A stretch of 64,000 bases of DNA from Acidobacteriota bacterium (lineage in GTDB: Bacteria > Acidobacteriota > Thermoanaerobaculia > Thermoanaerobaculales > Thermoanaerobaculaceae). The notes beneath the pieces were generated by a model. That model worked only from the letters and a program-made list of their open reading frames with translations, was not told the origin of the DNA and searched no databases. How positions within the stretch are numbered: position 1 is the first letter of the stretch; every line of letters begins with the position of its first letter. A program made the translations under genes and the position numbers. Shown one piece after another: positions 36,572 through 44,439 of this stretch. The DNA lies in assembly GCA_004298115.1 (NCBI GenBank), contig SCRJ01000140.1, positions 28,974 through 92,973 of the forward strand, in the 5' to 3' direction.

Positions 36572-38614
36572 TCAGTTGTCGGCCGCCGGCCGCGCGCCGG
36601 TCTGACCGAGCGCCTGCGCCGCCAGCGTGATCACGTCGACGGTCTGGGCGCTCTCCATCCCGAGCTCCTGCTGCGCGTTCCCCACCATGACCGCGCAGAA
36701 CGGGCAGGCGACGGCGACGTCCGCGGCGCCCGACTCCTGCAACTGGTGCATCCGGGTTTGGTTGATCCGTGTCCCGAGCTTCTCCTCGAGCCACATCCTC
36801 CCGCCGCCGGCGCCGCAGCACATCGCCTTTTCACGGGACAGCGGCGCCTCCTTCAGCGTGAGGCCCGGGATCGCGCCCATGATCGCGCGCGGCGCGTCGT
36901 ATTCGCGGTTGGTCCGCCCCAGGTAGCAGGGGTCGTGGAACGTCAGCTCGCGGCGCACCTCCGCGGTGAGCTGCAGCCGCCCGGCCGCGACCAGCTCGGC
37001 GATCAGCTGGGTGCCGTGCTTGACCTCGTAGTTCCCGCCGAAGTCGGGGTACTCGTGCGCGAGCGTGTTGAAGCAGTGCGGGCAGTTCGTGACGATCTTT
37101 TTGACGCCGCGCGCGTTCAACACCTCGACGTTGGCCGCCGCCAGCGTCTGGAAGAGGTACTCGTTGCCGAGCCGGCGCGCCGCATCCCCGGTGCAGCGCT
37201 CCTCCGAGCCCAGGATCGCGAACTTCACCCCCGCGGCGTGCAGCAACTTGACCAGCGCCTGCGAGGTCCGCTTGCCCGCGTCGTCGTACGACCCGGCGCA
37301 GCCGACCCAGAACAGGAACTCGAACTCGCCGCCGGCCGTCGCCACCGGCACGTCGAGCCCCTTCGCCCAGTCGCCGCGCGTCTCCGGCGCGAGCTGCCAC
37401 GGGTTGCCGTTGACCTCCATGCCGCGGAACGCCGGCTCCGCCTCGGGCGGGAACTCGGCCTTCTCGAGCACGAGGTGCCGCCGCATCTCCACGATCCTGT
37501 CGACGTAGGAGATGAACAGCGGGCACGCCTCTTCGCACCAGCGGCAGGTCGTGCACGCCCACACGACCTCCGGGTCGATCACGTCCCCGGCCAGCTCCCG
37601 CGCGGGCGAGCCGGGGGCACGCCCGGGATCGCCGATGATCTCGCCGGAGGAGGCCTTGAGGTGGTCGCGGAGCGCGATGGTGAGGTCGCGGGGGATCAGC
37701 GGCTTCTTGGTGATCGTGGTCGGGCACACGACCGTGCAGCGGCCGCACTCGGTGCAGGTGTAGAGGTCGAGGAGCTGCTTCCAGGTCAAGTCGGTGACCT
37801 TCGCGGCGCCGAGCGCGGTACCTTCGACGATGTTCTCGAGGTCCATCTTGCCGAGGCGGCCGGGCTGGTCGAGCGGCCTGAGCAGGACGTTCGGCAGCGA
37901 CGTGTAGACGTGGAAGTGCTTGGAGTACGGCAGGTAGTTGGCGAACACGTAGAGCGCCGCCACGTGCACCCACCACGCCCCGACGTAGAGCCTGTGCAAC
38001 GCCGCGGCCGACGTCCCCCCGAGCCACGCGCCGACGGCCGACGATGCCGGCGTCCACGCCCACGGCCCGGGCGAGCCCCCGGCGATCCGCGCTCCGTCCG
38101 ACAGCAGGTCGGTCACCATCAGCGCCGCGATCAAACCGAGGATAACCCAGGCGTCAGAGCTCAACTCGAGCCGCGCCGGCCGGGAGACCAGGCGGCGCCA
38201 CGCGGCGATCGCGACCCCGACGAGCACGAGGACCGCGAACACGTCCTTGGTGAGCAGGTAGGCGTGCCCGGCCCAGGTGTGCAAGAACGGCAACTCCCAC
38301 CCGCTCGTGAGCCCCTCGACCACCATGGAGAGCGACCGCACGGAGAAGACGAGGAACCCCCAGAAGATCAGCGCGTGCATCACTCCCGGCAGCGGTTCGA
38401 GGAACATCCGGCGCTGCCCGAGGAAGTAGACGAGCACGCCGCGGACCCGCTCCCCCCAGCGGTCCAGCACCACGCCTCTCCGGCCCGCCATCATGAGGGA
38501 GTACCGGCGCGAGAGCGACCACGCCACTCCCGCCACGGCCGCCGCCGTGAGCAGCACGAACCAGACCGTGTCGGCCACACCGAGGAACGTTCCCGTCGTT
38601 GCGTGGTAAGGCAT
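36572..38614 (-). CDS. Membrane-bound Fe-S oxidoreductase (heterodisulfide-reductase-like, ETF:quinone type)
   Basis: A 680-residue protein with an N-terminal NarI-like membrane domain of about five helices containing several His (for example PGVMHALIFWGFL and TWAGHAYLLTKDVF), which may hold b hemes. A ferredoxin domain follows: CTECGRCTVVCPTT and CTTCRWCEEACPLF. Two CCG-type segments come next: an N-terminal one around GCAGSYDDAG and TNCPHCFNTL, and a second with HDPCYLGRTN, CCGAGGGRMW and CPFC. This layout matches the enzyme that transfers electrons from acyl-CoA-derived ETF to menaquinone in anaerobic fatty-acid oxidisers. The shared operator with fadNA supports that job. Confidence 0.85.
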   Translation of the reverse strand: MPYHATTGTFLGVADTVWFVLLTAAAVAGVAWSLSRRYSLMMAGRRGVVLDRWGERVRGVLVYFLGQRRMFLEPLPGVMHALIFWGFLVFSVRSLSMVVEGLTSGWELPFLHTWAGHAYLLTKDVFAVLVLVGVAIAAWRRLVSRPARLELSSDAWVILGLIAALMVTDLLSDGARIAGGSPGPWAWTPASSAVGAWLGGTSAAALHRLYVGAWWVHVAALYVFANYLPYSKHFHVYTSLPNVLLRPLDQPGRLGKMDLENIVEGTALGAAKVTDLTWKQLLDLYTCTECGRCTVVCPTTITKKPLIPRDLTIALRDHLKASSGEIIGDPGRAPGSPARELAGDVIDPEVVWACTTCRWCEEACPLFISYVDRIVEMRRHLVLEKAEFPPEAEPAFRGMEVNGNPWQLAPETRGDWAKGLDVPVATAGGEFEFLFWVGCAGSYDDAGKRTSQALVKLLHAAGVKFAILGSEERCTGDAARRLGNEYLFQTLAAANVEVLNARGVKKIVTNCPHCFNTLAHEYPDFGGNYEVKHGTQLIAELVAAGRLQLTAEVRRELTFHDPCYLGRTNREYDAPRAIMGAIPGLTLKEAPLSREKAMCCGAGGGRMWLEEKLGTRINQTRMHQLQESGAADVAVACPFCAVMVGNAQQELGMESAQTVDVITLAAQALGQTGARPAADN

Positions 38615-38652
38615 CGTGTCCCCCCAATTTCGCCGCTCGTATTATGCCACAA

Positions 38653-38666
38653 TGAACGACCGTTCA
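38653..38666. promoter_or_regulatory. Palindromic operator between Fe-S oxidoreductase and GNAT genes, TGAACGACCGTTCA
   Basis: Perfect 6-bp arms identical to those at 30827-30840, with centre AC and the same left flank CACAA. It lies 39 bp ahead of the oxidoreductase start and about 90 bp ahead of the GNAT start, next to a minus-strand -10-like CATAAT (38646-38641). One site could control both directions. Confidence 0.6.
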
Positions 38667-38753
38667 GATTCCGCCTCTCACCCGCTGCTACAATCCGGGC
38701 CTCGGCGCGCCGTGCGCTGGCCACGTCCGTGGCCGCCGGCAGAAGGGGTTGAG

Positions 38754-39692
38754 ATGACGGGGAAGGTGAAGGTGCAGCCGGTCTCGCGGGTCGGCATGGA
38801 ACCGCTGGTGGCGATGGCCGAGCAGCTGCGCGCCTCACTCCCGGGATGGGAGGACACCGCGCCCGTCATCGCCCGCGGCCAGGCCCCGAGCGATCTCGCC
38901 CTCGACCTCCGGCACCTCGCGCTCCACGACGGCGACGGCTTCCTGACCATCAGCGTGGGCGACGAGGTGGTCGGCTTCGCCCCCAGTTTCGTCCGCTCGC
39001 GTCAGCTCAACTTGGCGCAACCGTGGCTGCTGCCCGAGTACCAGGGCGGCGAAGTGGCCGAGCAGCTCGTCCGCCGTGCCCTGGCGTACGGCGAGCGATC
39101 GGGCGCCGGCGAGTGCGCCGCCGTCGTGCACGGCGGCGCCCCGTGGCACGGCCTGCTCTTTCGCTTCGGGTTGCGCGCCCGCTTCTCGGTGTACCGCCTC
39201 GCGCTCGCGACCGAGACCGCGCGCGCCCTCGGCCGTGAGCTCGCCCTGTTCCTGCCCGGGAGCGAGCTGACGGAGGACGCGGTCAAGAGGCGCGCGGGGG
39301 CCGCCGACCTCGAGCGGCTCGATCGCCTCGTGCGCGGGGTGTCCCGCCCGATGGACCACGAGCACTGGATGACGGAGCGCCGCCTCCGGCTCGCCAAGGT
39401 GCGGGACGGCCAGCGCATCGCCGCGTACGCCTACGGCGGGCCCCGGCAGTGCGGTCCGGTGGCGGCGGCGACGCCCGAGGCCGCCCTCGCCGGCCTCGGC
39501 TGGGCGCTCCAGCTCGCGGCCGCCGGGGAGGCGGACGGGGACGTCCACCTCCTCCTCCCCGCGTCGTTCGAGGCCGGCGTCGAACACCTCCTCGACGCCG
39601 GCGCCCGGTGCCTCGCCGAATCGGTGTGGATGAGCCGCAGCCCCGGCGTGACCCTCGATCGCTACGTCCTGCCGTCGGCCACGATCAGCTAG
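38754..39692 (+). CDS. GNAT-like acetyltransferase of unknown substrate
   Basis: A 312-residue protein from ATG 38754. The N-terminal half looks like a GNAT domain: DGFLTISVGDEVVGFAPSFVRS followed by LLPEYQGGEVAEQLVRRALAYGE, a variant of the acetyl-CoA loop. The second half repeats the fold loosely (RIAAYAYGGPRQCGPVAAATPEAALAGLGWAL), as in double-GNAT proteins. It is transcribed away from the Fe-S oxidoreductase gene and may share its operator, so a role in acyl-CoA metabolism is possible but unproven. Its stop overlaps the RNase R gene end by 8 bp on the opposite strand. Confidence 0.65.
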   Translation: MTGKVKVQPVSRVGMEPLVAMAEQLRASLPGWEDTAPVIARGQAPSDLALDLRHLALHDGDGFLTISVGDEVVGFAPSFVRSRQLNLAQPWLLPEYQGGEVAEQLVRRALAYGERSGAGECAAVVHGGAPWHGLLFRFGLRARFSVYRLALATETARALGRELALFLPGSELTEDAVKRRAGAADLERLDRLVRGVSRPMDHEHWMTERRLRLAKVRDGQRIAAYAYGGPRQCGPVAAATPEAALAGLGWALQLAAAGEADGDVHLLLPASFEAGVEHLLDAGARCLAESVWMSRSPGVTLDRYVLPSATIS

Positions 39693-41937
39693 ACCGCCGG
39701 GGCCGGCGCCGCGCGCGCGCGCCGGCGGGACGCGGCCGCACGTTCCCGGCGTCCGGCGCGGGGACCCGGCGGGGGCTCCGCGTCCGTTCCGGGCCGCTCC
39801 GGCTGGGCGGCAGGATCGGCTCGAGGTTGACCTCCATGAACTCCTCGTTGATCCCCTTCACCCGGACGCGCAGTGCGTCGCCGAGGCGGAGAACGCGCCC
39901 CCAGCGCTGGCCCACCAGACGGTGTCCCCCCTCGTCGTAGCGATAGTAGTCGTCCTTGAGGTCCGCCACGTGGACGAGGCCCTCGACGAACGCTTCCTCG
40001 AGCTGGACGAACACGCCGAACGCGACGACGCCGGTGACGTGCCCGGAGAACTCCTCGCCGACGTGCGCCCGCATGAACTCCAGTTGCTTCCACTTGACCA
40101 CCTCGCGCTCGGCCTCGTCGGCCCGCCGCTCGGTGAACGAACAGTGCTGCGCGAGGTCCTCGAGGTCGGCCTCGGCGAGCGCCCTCTCGGCCCCCTGCAG
40201 CATCCCCCCGGTCAGCATAAGGCCGAGGAAGCGATGCACGATGAGGTCCGGATAGCGCCGGATCGGCGACGTGAAGTGGAGGTAGAACTCGGTGGCCAGA
40301 GCGTAGTGGCCCTTGCACGCCGGGGAGTAGGCCGCACGGGCGAGGGAGCGCAGCACCAACGCCTGCAGGAAGCGCTCCTCGGGCTTGCCCACGATCAGGT
40401 CGAGCACGCGCTGGAGCTCCCGCGGCGGCAGCTCGTCGAGGTCGCCCTTGAGCGCCACGCCGAACTCCTGCAACACCGCCTGGAGGTCCGCGAGCCGCCC
40501 CGCCGACGGGCGCTCGTGCACGCGGAAGAGCCCCGGTTGCCGCCCCCAGACCAGCAAGCGCGCGACACACTCGTTCGCGGTGATCATCAACTCTTCGATG
40601 AGGCGATGGGCGCGGTTGCGCGGAGCGGCCTGCACCCCGGTCATGAACCCTTCGGGGTCGAGCAGGATCTCCGGCTCCGGGAGGTCGAAGTCGATCGAGC
40701 CGCGCTCGCGCCGCCGCCGCCCGAGGCGCTGCGCCGCGACGTCGAGCAGCTCGAGCGAGCGTCGCACCCCGGCCCCCACGTCGGCGGGGAACTCCCCGCC
40801 CTCGAGCCAACCGAAGACCTCCGTATACGTGCAGCGCCGGCGGGAGCGGAACACGCTGCGCTCGGCGCGGTACCCCTCCACCGCCCCGTCGGACGTGACG
40901 AGGAACCGCACGGAAAACGCCAGACGGTCCTCGTCGGCCACCAACGAGCAGAGGTGGTTGGAGAGCTTCTCCGGCAGCATCGGCACGCAGCGCCCCGGCA
41001 GGTAGACGCTGGTCCCGCGTTCGCGCGCCGCGGCGTCGAGGCCGCCGCCGGGCCGGACGTAGTGGGACACGTCGGCGATGTGGACGAACACCTCGATGGC
41101 ATCGGCGCGCGCCGGGAACGCCGCGATCGCGTCGTCGAAGTCCCGGGCGGTCTCCCCGTCGATCGTGACCGCCGGATGGTCGCGGTGGTCGATCCGGCCC
41201 TCGACGTCCTCGGGGCGCACGCCGTCGGGAAGCGCCGCGGCCTCGCGCTCGGCTTCCGGCGGGAACTCCACGGGGATGGCGAGCTCGGCCAGCACCACGT
41301 CCTCGTCCACGCCGCTCTCCCCGGCGACGCCGAGCGTGCGCAGCAGACGGCCGCGCACCGGGCCCTCGCCCGGCACCTCGTCGACCGCGACCTCGACGAA
41401 CTCCCCCGGTCGCGGCAGCTCGGCCGGGACGGGATCGAGCACGACGTGCACGCCCACGCGGCGCGCGTAGGGATCGACCCACGGATGGAGCGGGTCGGGG
41501 ACGAACCGGCCCACCAGGGTGGGGCGCCGCCGGCGCAGGACCCGGACGACCTCGCCGTGCGCGTCCTGCACGAGCGCCCCGCGCCGGCGACGGGCGCCGC
41601 GGTGGATGAGGACCTGGTCGCCGTCCATCGCCGTGGCGAGCTTGTCGGCCGGGACCACGATGTCGGGGAGGTCGCGCTCGCCCTGCCGGACGATTCCGAA
41701 CCCGCGGGAGGTCAGCCGCAGCTCGCCGACGTAGAAGTCCGAGTACTCCACCGCCATCACGCGGCCCTTCGCGCGCACGACCTCGCCGCGCTCCTCGGCC
41801 TCGGCCAGCAGCGCCGTCAGCTCGCCGCGAGCGATGTCCTGCCCCTGGGCGGCCGCGAGGCGGCGCTCGAGTTGCGCCACCGTGATGCCGTCCCCGCGCG
41901 CCGACCTGACCTCGGCGACGATTTCTCTACGGTGCAT
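39685..41937 (-). CDS. rnr: Ribonuclease R
   Basis: A 750-residue 3'-5' exoribonuclease from ATG 41937. A winged-helix start (TVAQLERRLAAAQGQDIARGEL) is followed by cold-shock OB domains (GIVRQGERDLPDIVVPADKL), the RNB catalytic domain with Asp-rich DGETARDFDDAIAAF and GTSVYLPGRCVPMLPEKLSNHLCSL, and an S1 domain (FSGHVTGVVAFGVFVQLEEAFVEGLVHVADL). A basic, disordered tail of about 45 residues follows, typical of RNase R. It degrades structured RNA in the cytoplasm. Confidence 0.95.
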   Translation of the reverse strand: MHRREIVAEVRSARGDGITVAQLERRLAAAQGQDIARGELTALLAEAEERGEVVRAKGRVMAVEYSDFYVGELRLTSRGFGIVRQGERDLPDIVVPADKLATAMDGDQVLIHRGARRRRGALVQDAHGEVVRVLRRRRPTLVGRFVPDPLHPWVDPYARRVGVHVVLDPVPAELPRPGEFVEVAVDEVPGEGPVRGRLLRTLGVAGESGVDEDVVLAELAIPVEFPPEAEREAAALPDGVRPEDVEGRIDHRDHPAVTIDGETARDFDDAIAAFPARADAIEVFVHIADVSHYVRPGGGLDAAARERGTSVYLPGRCVPMLPEKLSNHLCSLVADEDRLAFSVRFLVTSDGAVEGYRAERSVFRSRRRCTYTEVFGWLEGGEFPADVGAGVRRSLELLDVAAQRLGRRRRERGSIDFDLPEPEILLDPEGFMTGVQAAPRNRAHRLIEELMITANECVARLLVWGRQPGLFRVHERPSAGRLADLQAVLQEFGVALKGDLDELPPRELQRVLDLIVGKPEERFLQALVLRSLARAAYSPACKGHYALATEFYLHFTSPIRRYPDLIVHRFLGLMLTGGMLQGAERALAEADLEDLAQHCSFTERRADEAEREVVKWKQLEFMRAHVGEEFSGHVTGVVAFGVFVQLEEAFVEGLVHVADLKDDYYRYDEGGHRLVGQRWGRVLRLGDALRVRVKGINEEFMEVNLEPILPPSRSGPERTRSPRRVPAPDAGNVRPRPAGARARRRPRRSS

Positions 41938-42017
41938 TGCGATCCTCCGCGCCGTTGACGGCGCTGCAGCGAACGTTGACAGTATCACCGCTCATGGGTA
42001 CACTCCCGGCGGCGCGT

Positions 42018-42104
42018 GCGAAAGTGGCGGAACTGGCAGACGCGCAAGGCTCAGGACCTTGTGAGCGCAAGCTCATGGGGGTTCAAATCCCCCCTTTCGC
42101 ACCA
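42018..42104 (+). tRNA. tRNA-Leu (anticodon CAG)
   Basis: An 87-nt class II tRNA. The acceptor stem GCGAAAG/CTTTCGC pairs fully, and CCA is encoded (42102-42104). The anticodon stem CAAGG/CCTTG encloses loop CTCAGGA, giving anticodon CAG for CUG codons. The long variable arm TGAGCGCAAGCTCA and the T-loop GTTCAAATC are standard for Leu. Confidence 0.97.
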
Positions 42105-42187
42105 ACTAACCTGACGATTCCCCCGGTTCCTTCCTGGCCACCGCAACGGCCGGGCACACCGGACCGCCCGCGGTCCTGCAGGCGTGA

Positions 42188-42538
42188 TCAATCGCCGGCG
42201 CTGCGAACGAAGCGCAGCGCGTCCTCACGCTCCCAGAAGATCGGGAAGATCGTCTCCAACCGCGTGAGTTTGAGCAACGCCTCCAGGCGGTGGTGCGGGC
42301 GGAAGAGGGCGACGCGCCGGTTCGCCCGCGTGAAGCGCTGCAGGTATCCGACCAACTCGCCGATGCCCGTGGAATCGACGTAATCGATGCGCGCGAAGTC
42401 GATCACGACGCCTCCCGCCGCTTCGTCGAACACCGCCTGCAGCTCCTTGGCGAACAGCTGCGCCGACTCGCCGAGCTTGATCGTCCCCTCGACCTCGACG
42501 ACCGTGACCCCGCCCTCGTCCGATCTGTTGACGCGCAT
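42188..42538 (-). CDS. STAS domain anti-sigma factor antagonist
   Basis: A 116-residue single STAS domain. The phosphorylation motif is IDYVDSTGIGELVGYL with Ser56, as in SpoIIAA and RsbV. Its usual partner is a small anti-sigma kinase, which is not encoded nearby. The ATG at 42538 follows a weak purine-rich stretch. It is followed by tRNA-Leu on the other strand and preceded by the dehydratase-like gene, 29 bp away, so it may belong to the same transcript. Confidence 0.9.
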   Translation of the reverse strand: MRVNRSDEGGVTVVEVEGTIKLGESAQLFAKELQAVFDEAAGGVVIDFARIDYVDSTGIGELVGYLQRFTRANRRVALFRPHHRLEALLKLTRLETIFPIFWEREDALRFVRSAGD

Positions 42539-42567
42539 CGTTGGCTCCCCCGCTTGGCCCATCTCCG

Positions 42568-42951
42568 TCACCCTGAGACCGTCACGTCGGCAACCGCGGC
42601 GAGTCCGCCGCCGCACAAGCCCCGGCAGCGAAACCGCCGCAGCCCCCCGAACGCCCCCAACTCGCGGACCTCGACCTCGAGTCGATCGCCCGGAGTCAAC
42701 GGCTGGAAGACCGCGACGCCGTTCAGGCCCACGAGACGCAGCGCGTTGCCGCGCTCGGGCCGCGTCACGACGAGAATCGCCTGCGCGAGGGCCTCGGCGA
42801 CGAGCGTCGCGGGCCACGGCGTCGATCCGGTGGTCGCACCGCCCGCGGTACCGAGCACGACGGCGACCCGCTCAGGTCCGTGCTCATCCGCCCGTTCGGC
42901 CAGCCGGAACGGAAAGCGGTGAGGAAGGGGGTCAGGCTCCGTCGACGACAC
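42568..42951 (-). CDS. FabZ/hotdog-like 3-hydroxyacyl-ACP dehydratase homologue
   Basis: A 127-residue small hotdog-fold protein. It reads PLPHRFPFRLAERADE, where PHR.PF corresponds to the HRyPFL start of FabZ, then WPATLVAEALAQAILVV, the central helix in which FabZ has its catalytic Glu (E in VAEALAQ), and LVGLNGVAVFQPLTPGDRLEVEV. The FabZ His in the active-site loop (usually HFPG..) is not clear here, so catalysis is uncertain. GTG 42951 lies inside the end of the ACP gene (20-bp overlap), which argues that it acts on that ACP. Confidence 0.65.
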   Translation of the reverse strand: MSSTEPDPLPHRFPFRLAERADEHGPERVAVVLGTAGGATTGSTPWPATLVAEALAQAILVVTRPERGNALRLVGLNGVAVFQPLTPGDRLEVEVRELGAFGGLRRFRCRGLCGGGLAAVADVTVSG

Positions 42952-43210
42952 CCTTGCTCCGCATGAATTCAACGAGGGCGTTCACCGACGCCAGGGCCTT
43001 GGCGCCGACTTCCTCGTCCTGGATGCGGACGCCGAAGACCTTCTCGATTCCGATCACGAGTTCGAGCGCATCGATCGAATCCAGACCCAGGCCGTCGCCG
43101 AAGAGGGGGGCCGCATCGTCGATGTCTCCGGGCGCGACCCCGTCGAGCTGCAGCCTGTCGATGATCAGCTGCTTGACCTTTGCATGCAATGGACTCCCGC
43201 TTGTCGGCAC
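42932..43210 (-). CDS. Acyl carrier protein
   Basis: A 92-residue ACP. The phosphopantetheine site is GLGLDSIDALEL with Ser45. The start is not certain: GTG 43210 has GGGAGG six bases upstream, while TTG 43234 and GTG 43216 lie in the same frame. It is not beside fabF/fabD as a primary ACP would be; instead it is followed by a FabZ-like gene. It is probably a dedicated second ACP for a special acyl chain. Confidence 0.88.
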   Translation of the reverse strand: MPTSGSPLHAKVKQLIIDRLQLDGVAPGDIDDAAPLFGDGLGLDSIDALELVIGIEKVFGVRIQDEEVGAKALASVNALVEFMRSKGVVDGA

Positions 43211-43249
43211 CAACACCCTCCCGTTGCGACTCAAGTATAGCCGAGAGCG

Positions 43250-43507
43250 TCAGCCGGATCGCCGCGGCGGCGGCGAGAGCCCGAGCTCGGCCCATGAACT
43301 CGAGCGCCCCGCGAACCCGATCGAGCACCTCTCGTGGTCCGCCGTCACCGGCAGCCGCCGCTCCCAGGTGAGGGCCGCCAACTCGGCGAGCCTGCTCGGC
43401 TCTCGACTGAGGTCGACGACCTCGCACGACACTCGCCTCCGGCGGAGGTCGGCGAGCAGGGCCGCGCAGTGCGGGCAGCCATCCGCCACGAAGACGGTGA
43501 CGCTCAA
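43250..43507 (-). CDS. Glutaredoxin-like protein
   Basis: An 85-residue protein with the redox motif CPHC (residues 11-14) right after the first strand (VTVFVADG). The rest, RRRRVSCEVVDLSREPSRLAEL and RRLPVT, follows the short glutaredoxin fold, with the cis-Pro region in RLPVT. TTG 43507 overlaps the era stop by 4 bp (TTGA), which fixes the start. A second Cys pair is not present. Reductant and target are unknown. Confidence 0.72.
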   Translation of the reverse strand: MSVTVFVADGCPHCAALLADLRRRRVSCEVVDLSREPSRLAELAALTWERRLPVTADHERCSIGFAGRSSSWAELGLSPPPRRSG

Positions 43508-44439
43508 TCGTCGTCCTCCACGCCGTCGGGCGGGGTCCAGGGGGCCTCCATCTGCTCGAGCTCGGAGAGGAACCTGGGGTCCTCGCGCCACCCCGGCCGG
43601 GCCTTGACCCGCAGGTCGAGGTAGACCCTGACGCCGAGCAACGCCTCGATGCGCACCCGGGCCGCGGTTCCGATCTCCTTGATCATCGCGCCCGCTCTTC
43701 CGACGATGATCCCCTTCTGGCTGTCGCGGTCCACGACAATGTCGGCAAAGATGCGCAGGAGCGTGTCCGGGCCGGAGCCCTGCTCCTCGAACTGGCGCAG
43801 GTGCACGGTCGAGGTGAACGGGAGCTCCTTCTCCACCCGCTCGAGCATCGCCTCGCGGACCAGCTCGGTCACGAAGAAGCGCTCGCTCTGCGTGGTGGTG
43901 AGCGAGGGGTCGAGCAGAGGCTCGCCCTCGGGGAGCAGCCCGAAGACCGTGTCCTTGAGCCGCGGGAGCCCCTCGCCGGTGAGCGCCGAGATCGGCACCA
44001 CGGCGGCGTAGCGATGCCGGGCCGAATAGAAACCGGTGCGTTCCGCCAGGCGGCCCGGCACGTCAGGGAGGTCCACCTTGTTGGGCAGCAGGACCACCGG
44101 GGCCTCGATCCCCTCCAGCAACCCGACGACGAACTCCTCGCCCCCGCCGGGGTCGGCGCCGGCGTCGAACAGCTCGAGGATCAGGTCGACCTCGGCCAGC
44201 GTGTCCCGCAGCGCGTGCATCATCTGGACGTTGAGCCGGTGCAACGGCCGGTGCACGCCGGGAAGGTCGAAGAGGACGGCCTGGCCTCGTTCCTCCGTGA
44301 GGACGCCGGTGATGCGGTGCCGCGTCGTCTGCGGCTTGGCCGAGACGATCGCGACCTTCTCGCCGAGCAGCGCGTTGACGAGCGTGCTCTTACCCGCGTT
44401 GGGGCGACCGAGGAGCGCGACCGTGCCGGAGCGCGTCAT
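43504..44439 (-). CDS. era: GTPase Era
   Basis: A 311-residue GTPase. G1 is GRPNAGKST (11-19), G2 is in KPQTTRHRI, G3 is DLPGVH (DxPG), and G4 is NKVD. The C-terminal KH domain reads GIIVGRAGAMIKEIGTAAR. Era binds the 3' end of 16S rRNA and assists 30S assembly. It follows the corC-like gene with a 4-bp overlap. The order ybeY-corC-era is conserved in many bacteria. Confidence 0.96.
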   Translation of the reverse strand: MTRSGTVALLGRPNAGKSTLVNALLGEKVAIVSAKPQTTRHRITGVLTEERGQAVLFDLPGVHRPLHRLNVQMMHALRDTLAEVDLILELFDAGADPGGGEEFVVGLLEGIEAPVVLLPNKVDLPDVPGRLAERTGFYSARHRYAAVVPISALTGEGLPRLKDTVFGLLPEGEPLLDPSLTTTQSERFFVTELVREAMLERVEKELPFTSTVHLRQFEEQGSGPDTLLRIFADIVVDRDSQKGIIVGRAGAMIKEIGTAARVRIEALLGVRVYLDLRVKARPGWREDPRFLSELEQMEAPWTPPDGVEDDD

